Assembly: GCA_964482435.1 (NCBI GenBank)
Contig: CAYZXL010000009.1
Span: forward strand, 57,151 to 121,150
Source of the DNA: CAYZXL01 sp964482435
GTDB taxonomy: Bacteria > Auribacterota > JABMQX01
Direction of reading: 5' to 3'
DNA: 64,000 nt
A model generated the notes under the pieces. That model made no database searches. It was not told the DNA's origin and was given only the letters and a program-made list of their open reading frames with translations. Shown here piece after piece: positions 32,533 through 40,737 of the stretch. Made by a program: the position numbers and the translations under genes. Each line of letters starts with the position of its first letter. Position 1 is the first letter of the stretch.

Positions 32533-33228
32533 TTAGTTTTCTCCGACGGTTTTTCGCAATCTGAATCTGGATAACTCCTTGGTCTCAAATTTGACGGTGC
32601 CATCCGAACGGAGGACGTTGACTCCTTTGCCACGGTGGTTCTTGGGAGTTCGGTCCCACATCGCGGGTTCTGGCGGTTCTCCCTTTCCGGGGAGATGGAG
32701 GCCACCCTGGTAAAGGTAACTCGAACCGGGCGGATAGGAGTGGGCGGAGGCCAAAGAGTCACCCATTCCCGCCATTTCCCCGAAAGCGCCTCTTGAGCCG
32801 GGGCACCGGAAGACGTTGGTGTCCTTCAGGAGTTTGGCCGTGAAGAGGGGCAATAGATCGTTGTTCCTGGCGGGGAATGCGCCATCGTTTTGCTTGGCGT
32901 ACAGGGCAAGGGCCGTGTAGATTGCCCTGAGATTACCCCGGCAGCGCCCCACATCCCCCAGACGGAAGACTGGATATATCAGGAAAAACATCGGGATCGC
33001 CAGCGCGGCTATCAGCGCCACGGCGCAGCCGACGAGGGTCCTTTTCATGCGCGCCAGCTCTCGCTCTCCCCCGCCCATCCGTGCAGAGGCGAGAACCACC
33101 TCAGCCTTTATGCAAGCAGCGCAATAATCCTTCGCGCTGAGTTGTGAAAGACAATCCTCGCAAAAATCTTCCCCGCAGCCAGCGCATTTGCCTGCGGCAG
33201 GTTTTTCGGGATGGTTCTTGCAGTTCAT
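32533..33228 (-). CDS. Membrane protein with B-box-like zinc motif and pseudopilin-like domain
   Basis: The first 45 residues carry eight Cys/His ligands (NCKNHPEKPAAGKCAGC, FCEDCL, YCAACI), a B-box-type zinc site. One membrane helix (LVGCAVALIAALAIPMFFLIYP) follows. The outer part, RCRGNLRAIYTALALYAKQNDGAFP then LLKDTNVFRCPG and VNVLRSDGTVKF, is the pattern of type II pseudopilin-like (DUF1559-related) proteins frequent in Planctomycetota and relatives. The joining of the two is unusual. It lies between tsaE and the Yip1-like gene. Confidence 0.7.
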   Translation of the reverse strand: MNCKNHPEKPAAGKCAGCGEDFCEDCLSQLSAKDYCAACIKAEVVLASARMGGGERELARMKRTLVGCAVALIAALAIPMFFLIYPVFRLGDVGRCRGNLRAIYTALALYAKQNDGAFPARNNDLLPLFTAKLLKDTNVFRCPGSRGAFGEMAGMGDSLASAHSYPPGSSYLYQGGLHLPGKGEPPEPAMWDRTPKNHRGKGVNVLRSDGTVKFETKELSRFRLRKTVGEN

Positions 33229-33231
33229 AGG

Positions 33232-33789
33232 CTACGTTAGGCGTGTGTGGCTATTCGAGCACCTCTCGCGGTTCTGGACCGGAACCTCAAGACGGACTTC
33301 CCTGGACCTTTTCCCGACGCTCCTGAGGGAGACTCTTATTGTGCCCGGGGGTAGAGCTTGCTCGGCTTTCTCCGCCCATTCAATCACCAGCACGCCCTCC
33401 CCGAAGGCGTATTCCTCATACCCGATGTCGTAGAGCCTCTCGACGTTCTGCACTCTGTACAAATCCATATGATAAACCGGAAGCCTTCCCTTGTACAGAT
33501 TCAAAAGGACGAATGTTGGGCTTCTCACTCCCTCGACCTTCTCCGCGCCGAGCCCGGCCGCGAGACCCTTGATGAAAGTGGTCTTGCCTGAGCCGAGTTC
33601 GCCGTAGAGTGCCACGACATCTCTTTGTTTCAGGTGCTTCGCAAGGGCCTTCGCAAGGGCAACTGTCTGATATGGGCTGCGTGTCACCCATACGCCAGAG
33701 GCCAAAGAGATGTCCGAAGGGCAATATCCACTCGGTTCATCTTTTTTCGCCGTGGGACGATTACCGTGTTTTCTTGCGGAAATGCTCAT
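33232..33789 (-). CDS. tsaE: tRNA threonylcarbamoyladenosine biosynthesis ATPase TsaE
   Basis: TsaE is the small ATPase of the complex that makes t6A37 in tRNA. Walker A GELGSGKTTFIKG, the SPTFVLLNLY strand, the YHMDLYRV motif and VIEWAEKAE are diagnostic. Starting at ATG 33789 it overlaps the 3' end of thiL by 29 bases and would have about 40 extra N-terminal residues; a GTG just before TRSPYQTV is an alternative that gives the usual family start, but it lacks a ribosome-binding site. Confidence 0.93.
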   Translation of the reverse strand: MSISARKHGNRPTAKKDEPSGYCPSDISLASGVWVTRSPYQTVALAKALAKHLKQRDVVALYGELGSGKTTFIKGLAAGLGAEKVEGVRSPTFVLLNLYKGRLPVYHMDLYRVQNVERLYDIGYEEYAFGEGVLVIEWAEKAEQALPPGTIRVSLRSVGKRSREVRLEVPVQNRERCSNSHTRLT

Positions 33790-34762
33790 AACCTTCTGGC
33801 TCGAGAGCAAGGGCTATACCATTCTTGTCTATCAGAACTGGCCTGCCCCGCCCCCTCTTCACTCTCCCGATGGCTGTTACGGGTGTCGAGAAATTCTTCC
33901 GAAAGATGCGGAGGCAGTCGTCGGCCCCTTCTTTTCTCAGCGTGAACAAAAGCTCGAAATCTTCTCCGTCGAAAAGGGCTTTTCGGACGGGAGGAATTCT
34001 TTGCCGTCTGGCTAAGCGTATGGCGGCGTCGGAGATCGGTATGGCTTCAGTGAAGATTTCGGCGGTTGTTTGGCTCGCCTGCACCAATTTGGTCAGGTCG
34101 CTCCCCAGCCCGTCACTGAGGTCTATCATGGCCGTGGGATGGCAGTGAAGCGCCAGAAACCTCCCCTCGTCAACCCGGGGGACGAAATCGAGGTGCCTGC
34201 CGAGGAGAGATCCTCCGAGCGTGCCCGTGACGCAGATGACGTCGCCCGGTTTAGCGCCAGTGCGGGTGACGTAGGAATTTTCCTCAACTTCCCCGACGAG
34301 AGCGACGGTCACAACGAGGGCGCGGGGGGATTCTACGGTGTCGCCTCCCACAACAGCGACGCCGAATTTGTCGCCGAGCTCGGTCATCCCGGCGTACAAA
34401 TCGTCTATTTCCTTAACCGTAATTCGAGCAGGACAGGCGAGGGAAACAACGGCGAATCGGGGTATGCCCCCCATGGCGGCGATGTCGCTGAGGTTGCAGC
34501 CCATGGCTTTCCAGCCGATGCGGTAGAATGGCGTATGCTTCCGGAAATGGATTCCCTCGACGAGCGTGTCACAGGTCAGAAGCAAAAGGTTCCTGCCTTT
34601 CCCACACCTCAGGATGGCAGCATCGTCTCCGATTCCTTCGACGATGGAGACATTGCCTGCCGCTCTGCTCCGCCGCGAAACCTCTCTCCTTATTCTCTCG
34701 ATGAGCCTTAGCTCACCGAAAGTCGCAAGGTCTGCTCGATGGATGATGTCGGGACGCGGCAT
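33761..34762 (-). CDS. thiL: Thiamine-monophosphate kinase
   Basis: ThiL phosphorylates thiamine monophosphate to the cofactor TPP. The family words are present: GIGDDAAIL, LLLTCDTLVEGIHF, NLSDIAAMGGIPRFAVVSLA, VGGDTVESP, VTGTLGG, IDLSDGLGSDLTKL and FDGEDFELLFT. 333 residues is normal. The cofactor serves the DXS and 2-oxoacid oxidoreductase encoded elsewhere in this window. Confidence 0.95.
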   Translation of the reverse strand: MPRPDIIHRADLATFGELRLIERIRREVSRRSRAAGNVSIVEGIGDDAAILRCGKGRNLLLLTCDTLVEGIHFRKHTPFYRIGWKAMGCNLSDIAAMGGIPRFAVVSLACPARITVKEIDDLYAGMTELGDKFGVAVVGGDTVESPRALVVTVALVGEVEENSYVTRTGAKPGDVICVTGTLGGSLLGRHLDFVPRVDEGRFLALHCHPTAMIDLSDGLGSDLTKLVQASQTTAEIFTEAIPISDAAIRLARRQRIPPVRKALFDGEDFELLFTLRKEGADDCLRIFRKNFSTPVTAIGRVKRGRGRPVLIDKNGIALALEPEGYEHFRKKTR

Positions 34763-34823
34763 GAAACGCTCTCTCGTGATAGGAAATGCCCAAAGCCAGT
34801 GTACGAAAGCCGCCGAATTCGAT

Positions 34824-35873
34824 TCAGCGGAACGACTTTTTCAGATTTTCTTCGTAAGGAGGACCAACAATGCCGTCCTCCGTGACAATGCCCCGGATGA
34901 GACGATTAGGCGTAACGTCGAATGCCGGATTATAAACCCTTACTCCCTCGGGAGCTATCTGTCTCCCTGCGAAATGCGTGACTTCGCTTGTTTGCCTCTG
35001 CTCGATAGGAATCTCCTCGCCCGAGGCGAGGCTCATGTCAAAGCTCGATTTGGGCGCTGCGACGTAAAATGGGACTTTGTGAGCCTCGGCGAGAAGCGCC
35101 AGGGAGTAAGTCCCTATTTTGTTGGCGGCGTCGCCGTTTCGGGCGATTCTGTCGGCGCCGGTGATGACGAGGTTTATCTTTCCTTCTTTCATGACGGCTC
35201 CGGCCATGTTGTCGCAGATGATGGTGGTGTCAATTTCTGCCTGAATGAGTTCCCACGCGGTCAGCCGGGAGCCCTGGAGAAGGGGCCTTGTCTCGTCAAC
35301 GTAAACCTTGATTCTTTTTCCTTGCTCTCTGGCGACGAAAATTGCGGCGAGGGCAGTTCCGTAGCCGGAGGTTGCCAAACCGCCTGCGTTGCAGTGAGTG
35401 AGAACCGCATCTCCATCCTTGATGAGTGTTGCCCCGTGGAGGCCGATCCTGCGGCATGTTTCCCTGTCTTCGTCGAGGATCGAATGGGCTTCCCGGAGGA
35501 GGAGGTCTTTCAGAGCAGAAACGTCGTCGGTCCGGTTTCGCAAAAGGACGGATTTCATTCTGTCCAGGGCCCAAAAGAGGTTTACTGCTGTGGGGCGAGC
35601 GGAGCCGATGATCCGAGAAGCTTCTTCGACGTCCTTGAGAAGCTCAGCTCGGTTCGTCGCCCGGGACGCATGTGCCGCAAGAAGGATTCCGTAAGCCGCG
35701 GCTATTCCAATTGCCGGGGCACCCCGGACGACCATCTTTCGTATGGCGTCGCTGACGTGGTCCGGGGATGAGCAAAAGACCTTTCTGATTTCGCCGGGGA
35801 GGAGGGTCTGGTCGAGCAGGACGAGGCGATTGTCGTGCCAGGCAAGAGTTTCGACCGGCGGCTTCATCTCCAT
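34824..35873 (-). CDS. mtnA: S-methyl-5-thioribose-1-phosphate isomerase
   Basis: MtnA converts methylthioribose 1-phosphate to methylthioribulose 1-phosphate in methionine salvage. RGAPAIGIAAAYG, the catalytic-Cys segment HCNAGGLATSGYGTALA and TGADRIARNGDAANKIGTYSLALLA are present. The frame is open to 35939, overlapping the CPBP gene; I prefer ATG 35873, which has a GAGGA site eight bases upstream and gives about 350 residues, the family length. Related ribose-1,5-bisphosphate isomerases are shorter, so MtnA is the better call. Confidence 0.92.
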   Translation of the reverse strand: MEMKPPVETLAWHDNRLVLLDQTLLPGEIRKVFCSSPDHVSDAIRKMVVRGAPAIGIAAAYGILLAAHASRATNRAELLKDVEEASRIIGSARPTAVNLFWALDRMKSVLLRNRTDDVSALKDLLLREAHSILDEDRETCRRIGLHGATLIKDGDAVLTHCNAGGLATSGYGTALAAIFVAREQGKRIKVYVDETRPLLQGSRLTAWELIQAEIDTTIICDNMAGAVMKEGKINLVITGADRIARNGDAANKIGTYSLALLAEAHKVPFYVAAPKSSFDMSLASGEEIPIEQRQTSEVTHFAGRQIAPEGVRVYNPAFDVTPNRLIRGIVTEDGIVGPPYEENLKKSFR

Positions 35874-35928
35874 GCCAGAAATCCTCAGCATACCTTTGCT
35901 TTTCGGTCGCCTTCTGGGGACCGAGCGG

Positions 35929-36984
35929 CTACCCGCCAACGAGGAACAGCGCCGCGAGCGTCGTTCCGTTGGTCAAGAAGTGCAGGACTACACCGGGAAT
36001 AATGGAGCCGGTTTTCTCCATGAGATAAGCGAGGAGCAACCCGAGCGGAAAAACGAGACCTGTCTGAAATGGGCTGAAATGAGCAACAGCAAAGAAGGCA
36101 GCCGTACCGAAGATGGCAACGAGGGCGCCCATTCTTTTCCGCAAACCCTGATAGAGAAAGCCGCGAAAGAATATTTCCTCGAAAAGGGGAGCGCACACCG
36201 CCACTGAAAAGACGAGGGAAAGCTTGAGGTCCGTACCCCCGGCCTTGGTTAGCTCCTGCACAACGGGGTGGCTCTCGACCGGCAGACGGAAGCTCTGGAA
36301 GAAAGCCAGAAGGACTGTCGTGTAAATCAGGCGAAACGGCCAGAATGCCAGAAAGGCGGCGGCGCCGATGAGGACCAATCTTCCGCGTGGGTGAATTCGC
36401 AAGCCCATTTCCTCTCGAAAACTTCCTCCCCTCTGATTGACGGTCTTGATCGCGAGAAGAAGAACGACAACTGAAGAAACGAAGTTGGCGACCACATCGC
36501 CTACGGTGAATTCATCTTCCGCAGGACGGTTTGAAGGAGACCCCGGAACCAACAGGGCGAAGACGAACGGCAGCGTCAGAAACAGAAAGGTCAATACCAC
36601 GGATTCGGGAATAGACCACCTCACCTCGCGGGGAGCGCCCTCTCTTTTTCTCATGGACTTATCAGCGAGAAACCGTGCCGCGACGTGGGCGCCGTAAAGG
36701 GTCATGCCGAGGAACGCGAGAAAATAGACCCTTCCGAACCCTCCGATGCGGTCGCGTGCTGCCTTTTCGCCCACAATTCTTTTCAGCTCTGCTGTCGGGT
36801 CGTGAATGTCGCGCGCCACCTGATCGCGGCTCGGTTTTTCTCTCGCAGTTCTTTTCAGCGTTGGGGCGGCGAGGTCCCGCTCGGCCTTCTCCAGAGGGCC
36901 ACGGAGCAGAGCAAGACTGCCGAACATCCCAGCGAGGATCAGGGCAAAATAGATTCTGTACTTTCTACGGATTTCCGGTTGCAT
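35929..36984 (-). CDS. CPBP-family intramembrane metalloprotease
   Basis: The 351-residue protein from ATG 36984 (GGAGG six bases upstream) has about eight membrane segments. The Abi/CAAX-protease motifs are clear: FEEIFFRGFLYQGL (EExxxR, residues 269-274) and AVAHFSPFQTGL, then VLHFLTNGTT. Bacterial members cleave near or within the membrane and are linked to bacteriocin immunity, toxin defence or unknown tasks. An N-terminal charged loop of about 90 residues precedes the core. It heads the minus-strand run to the epimerase gene. Confidence 0.85.
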   Translation of the reverse strand: MQPEIRRKYRIYFALILAGMFGSLALLRGPLEKAERDLAAPTLKRTAREKPSRDQVARDIHDPTAELKRIVGEKAARDRIGGFGRVYFLAFLGMTLYGAHVAARFLADKSMRKREGAPREVRWSIPESVVLTFLFLTLPFVFALLVPGSPSNRPAEDEFTVGDVVANFVSSVVVLLLAIKTVNQRGGSFREEMGLRIHPRGRLVLIGAAAFLAFWPFRLIYTTVLLAFFQSFRLPVESHPVVQELTKAGGTDLKLSLVFSVAVCAPLFEEIFFRGFLYQGLRKRMGALVAIFGTAAFFAVAHFSPFQTGLVFPLGLLLAYLMEKTGSIIPGVVLHFLTNGTTLAALFLVGG

Positions 36985-37494
36985 GATGCCCTCCGGCGCC
37001 AGAGTCTCGACTGAAGCCCCTTCTGTGGCGGTTATCGCTGACCGTTCCCTGCGTGGTTCTGCACGGCACGAGGCTGCAAAAGTGAGCAATGCAATTCGGG
37101 CGGCGCACGCCACGCTCCGCCACCGTTGCGCTCAGCATGTCAGCTCGTCTGTCACCGGTCACTAATATTTTGCGCCCCTCTGGTGGGCAACTCAACGAAA
37201 AACAAGCCGAGCATTTATCCCCTCAGCCATGGGCCGCAGGAGTCTTTCGGAACGGCGCAGCCCAGAAAGACCTGACCGCAACGGGGAATCCCGGGGAAAC
37301 TCGCAGGGCGCCTCCCGGCGGGCGCCTCACCCCTGCCCCTCTCCACCATCCTCAGCGCCGATTTGCCCTTGCCCCGGCAGCGTTTTCGGTGTATCTTCTA
37401 TCGTTGGAGTGCCAAATGCGCCAGCTCAGAAATAAGGCGACATATCCCCGCCGAAGGCGAGGTGTCGAGCAGCGAGGGCAAAAGGTCTGCAACC
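36985..37494. other. 510-base divergent gap with a short palindrome
   Basis: The gap separates the CPBP gene (minus) from the lipoprotein gene (plus). I see no gene. CCCCGCC-GAA-GGCGAGG at 37446-37462 resembles the two short palindromes inside the transposase at the right edge. The plus strand turns visibly C-rich around 37300-37380. Confidence 0.4.
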
Positions 37495-37959
37495 ATGAAA
37501 AAGCTTTTTATCTTGTGGGCGCTTTCGTTTCTTATGTTTGCTTCCGGGTGTACGAGGGGCTTTCGGCCCCCGCCTTCCATGCGTCCGGCGACAGCGGTTG
37601 ACTGGCGAGACCCCATCTCCGTGATGCGCGGATTTCACTCCGCCAAGAGAAGGGGAGATTGGCGTGCCGCATATAATTGCTGCGACTATGACGAGACTTT
37701 ATCTAAGGACAAGCGAGCCGAAATCAAGAAGAAGTGGAAAGAAGAATCGAAAAACTGGCCCGTGGATTACATGAACACCTTCTGGGTGATAACCAGCAGC
37801 GACTACGACAGAGAAACCGCACGGCTCAGGATTCTCGTTTCCCGCAGAAACCCCATCACCCATGCGCTAAACCCCGGCGAAACCTACGAGGAAACCCTCA
37901 AGAAATACAAGGATAAGTGGAAGCTCACCAACCCCCTCCTCTCCAAGCCTCCCGAATAG
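37495..37959 (+). CDS. Small lipoprotein of unknown function
   Basis: The 154-residue product starts MKKLFILWALSFLMFASGC, a standard lipoprotein signal with lipobox FASGC. The mature part has PISVMRGFHSAKRRGDWRAAYNCCDYDETLS, suggesting the cone-like fold of small exported NTF2/DUF4878-type proteins, and ends with a Lys-rich KYKDKWKL segment. Family and function are unknown to me. A GAGGGCAAAAGG stretch precedes the ATG. Confidence 0.78.
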   Translation: MKKLFILWALSFLMFASGCTRGFRPPPSMRPATAVDWRDPISVMRGFHSAKRRGDWRAAYNCCDYDETLSKDKRAEIKKKWKEESKNWPVDYMNTFWVITSSDYDRETARLRILVSRRNPITHALNPGETYEETLKKYKDKWKLTNPLLSKPPE

Positions 37960-37980
37960 CCTTTTCGGAGATGGTGCTCT

Positions 37981-38110
37981 GATTCACAAATTCGGTGACG
38001 TATCACTGGGGGGGCATTACCGGTGTCTTCTTGCCAGGACGCCAAGCATTTTCTCTGTATGACTCTCAGCGACCCGTTGCGTCTTCGCGGCTTCGCGAGA
38101 GACCCTTTTG
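37981..38110. repeat. Dispersed repeat with TCTTGCCAGGACGCC hairpin arms, copy 2
   Basis: The unit GATTCACAAATTCGGTGACG, then TCTTCTTGCCAGGACGCCAA, then GCGTCTTCGCGGCTTCGCGAGAG mirrors the blocks and spacing of 5523-5652; a head-only copy lies at 3959. It fills the space between the lipoprotein and DUF2809 genes. Confidence 0.5.
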
Positions 38111-38133
38111 CCGACGAGGCCGGATTGACGGTG

Positions 38134-38556
38134 TCAAGAACGACTGCTCGCTGCGCCATGCCCCATCCCCCGCTGGGGCGACATTGCCCGGCAGATTCCC
38201 CAGCCGATAGCTGAGCCAATCACATAGTAAGCAAAGTCCCATCGGTCAAAACCGTTGCCGATCAGCGCCCTCCCGAAGAAATTCGACCGTATTGCCTCCA
38301 GAAACGGGGGGTGGTAAAGCTGGAGGAACTCAAGTCCGCAAGTCGCCGCGAAAACCGAAACCGCAATCCGCCAGCGCCTCACTTTCGGCAAGATCGCCCC
38401 GAAAAGGACAACCCAGAAAATCTCATAGACTATCGCCCCCGCGTAGTTATGAAACCACGTCTCGAATCTCCCTCGGTAGAGCTTAGTCCCAATCCCCAGG
38501 AGCGCCAAACCCGCGAGAAATAACCCCGAGACGACAGCCCGACCCAAACGCCTCAT
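38134..38556 (-). CDS. DUF2809-family small membrane protein
   Basis: The 140-residue protein has four hydrophobic segments and the family pattern: YRGRFETWFHNYAGAIVYEIFWVVLF, GLEFLQLYHPPFLEAIRSNFFGRALIGNGFDRWDFAYYVIGSAIGW. DUF2809 proteins are of unknown function and resemble VanZ-like membrane proteins. The last 15 residues overlap nothing else, although the dispersed repeat lies just downstream. Confidence 0.82.
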   Translation of the reverse strand: MRRLGRAVVSGLFLAGLALLGIGTKLYRGRFETWFHNYAGAIVYEIFWVVLFGAILPKVRRWRIAVSVFAATCGLEFLQLYHPPFLEAIRSNFFGRALIGNGFDRWDFAYYVIGSAIGWGICRAMSPQRGMGHGAASSRS

Positions 38557-38653
38557 GAGCGAACCTTCCTCGCGCTGTTACAACTTGTCAGCGGCGCCGC
38601 CTCAACTCCGCCTCAATTATGCGCGGCGAACTCCGGAGGGGGAAACAGGCCAA

Positions 38654-38708
38654 GTGACAGGATTACTTGATAAACAGGATGGTCCTGACAATTCCGTCAT
38701 CCTGTCCC
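38654..38708. repeat. Dispersed ACAGGAT/ATCCTGT repeat, copy 2
   Basis: GTGACAGGATTACTTGATAA continues to ACAGGATGGTCCTGACA and ends with ATCCTGTCC, giving inverted arms GACAGGAT/ATCCTGTC. It resembles the unit at 1842-1896. Confidence 0.35.
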
Positions 38709-38843
38709 ATCGTCTTCCTCCTCCAGCTTGGCTGGGGGAATTCATGCCGAAACTGAGCGACTGCCTACCAGCGTTTTTTTTCCTTGAATGCGTAGAGGCG
38801 GCGAGGCATACTCTCCCGCCGTTCCCTCGGAAAGAGCACCTCG

Positions 38844-38966
38844 ATGGGGAAAGGCGACCTTTCCCGCAGGCGGATTCTACGTGTTCGCTTCGGCGGGTGT
38901 CAATTCACCTGCTCGGATTGCGGCGAGAAGCCCGCCATCACCGCGGAAAAGGCGGAACTCAAATAG
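38844..38966 (+). CDS. Possible 40-residue Cys-rich peptide (doubtful)
   Basis: An ATG frame of 40 codons ends in TAG just before the GtrA-like gene; it contains GGCQFTCSDCGEKPAITAE, a CxxxxCxxC pattern like half a zinc site. The ribosome-binding site is weak (GGAAAGAG) and no family is recognised. It may be chance or a gene remnant. The remainder of the 38557-38991 gap holds the repeat at 38654 and nothing else I can identify. Confidence 0.2.
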   Translation: MGKGDLSRRRILRVRFGGCQFTCSDCGEKPAITAEKAELK

Positions 38967-38991
38967 TCATGGGTATGAGAGGAATTGTCGA

Positions 38992-39510
38992 ATGCAGAAA
39001 GCCTTTGCGCGGCTTAAGGGCATTGCCCGTAGTCAATTGTTACGCCCCACACACGCCTTGTGGGGGCAGCTCATCCGATACAGCTTCGCAGGCGGAGTTG
39101 CCGCCGTGGTCAACATGGGCTTGTATGCCATCTCCTGGCGGCTGCTTCACCCGGTTTGGCCGGGCCACGACTATCAGGTCGCAAACGTCATCGGTTTTCT
39201 CGCGGGCAACATCGTCAACTACCTTCTCTGCACGCACTTCGTCTTCGACTACCACCGTCTCCGCAAGCCCAAGCAGGAGTTTGGCGCGTACTTTCTTATC
39301 GGGTTAGCCGGCCTTGTCTGGTCGGCGCTTATTCTGTGGCTGCTCGTTGGCCTTCTCGGTCTGCATAGAGACCTCGCCAAGATAATCACCATCGGAATAG
39401 TCTTCGGGTGGAACTTCGGCGCCCGCAAAGTCCTGCTGTTCACGCTCCCGTCTGACAGAAGGACCCTCAAGCCTTGCCGGACCCACCTCCAGCCTGAGCC
39501 GCAGGATTAG
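38992..39510 (+). CDS. GtrA-family membrane protein
   Basis: The 172-residue protein starts at ATG 38992 with GAGAGG nine bases upstream. Four membrane segments and the motif LIRYSFAGGVAAVVNMGLYAISWRLL, VANVIGFLAGNIVNYLLCTHFVF identify GtrA, thought to be a flippase or flippase partner for lipid-linked glucose in cell-surface glycosylation. The C-terminal tail is basic. It is the only plus-strand gene between 38 and 42.8 kb. Confidence 0.88.
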   Translation: MQKAFARLKGIARSQLLRPTHALWGQLIRYSFAGGVAAVVNMGLYAISWRLLHPVWPGHDYQVANVIGFLAGNIVNYLLCTHFVFDYHRLRKPKQEFGAYFLIGLAGLVWSALILWLLVGLLGLHRDLAKIITIGIVFGWNFGARKVLLFTLPSDRRTLKPCRTHLQPEPQD

Positions 39511-39552
39511 TTTTTCTGTTTCGCCGCGAACATGAGCGAGCACAAGGCAGAA

Positions 39553-40638
39553 CTACCCCGACGGCTTTGGCCAGGTGACCTTAGGGCCTTCGATCCAGCG
39601 GTACTGGTCCTGGACTCTGTCGTGGGGGCGATATTTCCGGATGTGGTCGGCGACCTTTTCTCCGAGGACTTCGATTTTGGTCAAATCGCCCTGGCCCAAT
39701 CCTGCCTGGGCACTGAACAACAGGTAGCCAACCTTAGCGAAGTCGAACCCCATCAGCTCGACGCCAATGCGGTCGGCGGCGAGCCAATCGGTGCTTGCGA
39801 TGGCGACCTTGTGGTCAACCGGCGTTCCGCCCAAGGGGCCATTTCCTTCCATCGCCTGAAAGCCATCAATGATTGATAAGTCGGGATGAAGCTTCTGCGC
39901 CAGTGAGAAGAGGTTGTAGTGAATGCCCTCATTGGATGGGCCGCCGTGGACAACCCATTTATCGTTTTTCTTTCCGGTTCCGGCTGGTCCCCAGCGGAAT
40001 CCTTTATCTTTCAGCGCAGCACCGACGACGATGTTTTTCAGAGAAAGAGTAACGACGACCCGGTCATGGGTCTTCATGACGGCTGACGAGATAACGTACG
40101 TGTCCGGGTCAAGGAGCAACTGAGAGAATCGGACCGGCCTGGGGTAAAATCGCTCGTCAATCACGTACCCGATGGTGAAAGGTTCCTCGTCGAGGTCGAG
40201 AAGCCGGACGTTGTACTTCTTCTTCAGTCGGTAGTAGCCGTAATTCTCAAATCCCTCTGCGGTTGGGGCCCAGCCTGGGGACTCGGCAATGATGATTTCG
40301 TCCTTCACGAGCGGTTTGAGGAATTCCAGGGTCGCCTCGACGCCGTCCACGTGTGTTGCGCATAGTTGCCTGTCAACGCCGACGAAGTTGGGCTTTATGA
40401 CGACTTTTTTCTTCTTCGCCAGACCTCTCTTTATGTCGTTCTCGACGAGCTTCAGCGCTTTGAAAACGTTGTCGGCGCGCGACTCCCCGTTTATCAGAGC
40501 CACGCTGCTTTGAGTGCCCATCGAACGCTCTGCTGAAATCCTCCTCGGGAGATTGAGAGCCACCAGCCCTCCTACAACTCCGCAAGCCGTCGCTCTGAGA
40601 AAGCCCCTGCGTGTATAGCCCTGGCACCTGCAGCTCAT
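39553..40638 (-). CDS. Tat-exported DUF362-family protein
   Basis: Starting at ATG 40638 (AGGAGGAG nine bases upstream), the protein opens with a Cys-containing segment and the twin-arginine signal YTRRGFLRATACGVVGG. The mature part is a DUF362 domain: KKVVIKPNFVG, DEIIIAESPG, VISSAVMKTHDRVVVTLSLKNIVVG, LSIIDGFQAMEGNGP. DUF362 proteins often accompany iron-sulfur proteins but their chemistry is unclear. Tat export implies folding, perhaps with cofactor, in the cytoplasm. Confidence 0.88.
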   Translation of the reverse strand: MSCRCQGYTRRGFLRATACGVVGGLVALNLPRRISAERSMGTQSSVALINGESRADNVFKALKLVENDIKRGLAKKKKVVIKPNFVGVDRQLCATHVDGVEATLEFLKPLVKDEIIIAESPGWAPTAEGFENYGYYRLKKKYNVRLLDLDEEPFTIGYVIDERFYPRPVRFSQLLLDPDTYVISSAVMKTHDRVVVTLSLKNIVVGAALKDKGFRWGPAGTGKKNDKWVVHGGPSNEGIHYNLFSLAQKLHPDLSIIDGFQAMEGNGPLGGTPVDHKVAIASTDWLAADRIGVELMGFDFAKVGYLLFSAQAGLGQGDLTKIEVLGEKVADHIRKYRPHDRVQDQYRWIEGPKVTWPKPSG

Positions 40639-40737
40639 TTCAAATCTCCTCCTGCGACATCCTTTCACTGGTCAGCATTGGCACCGCTCTGCCCGCCCCA
40701 CCGCGCGGCATCGAGGCCCTGGGGACCCGAGCGCACC

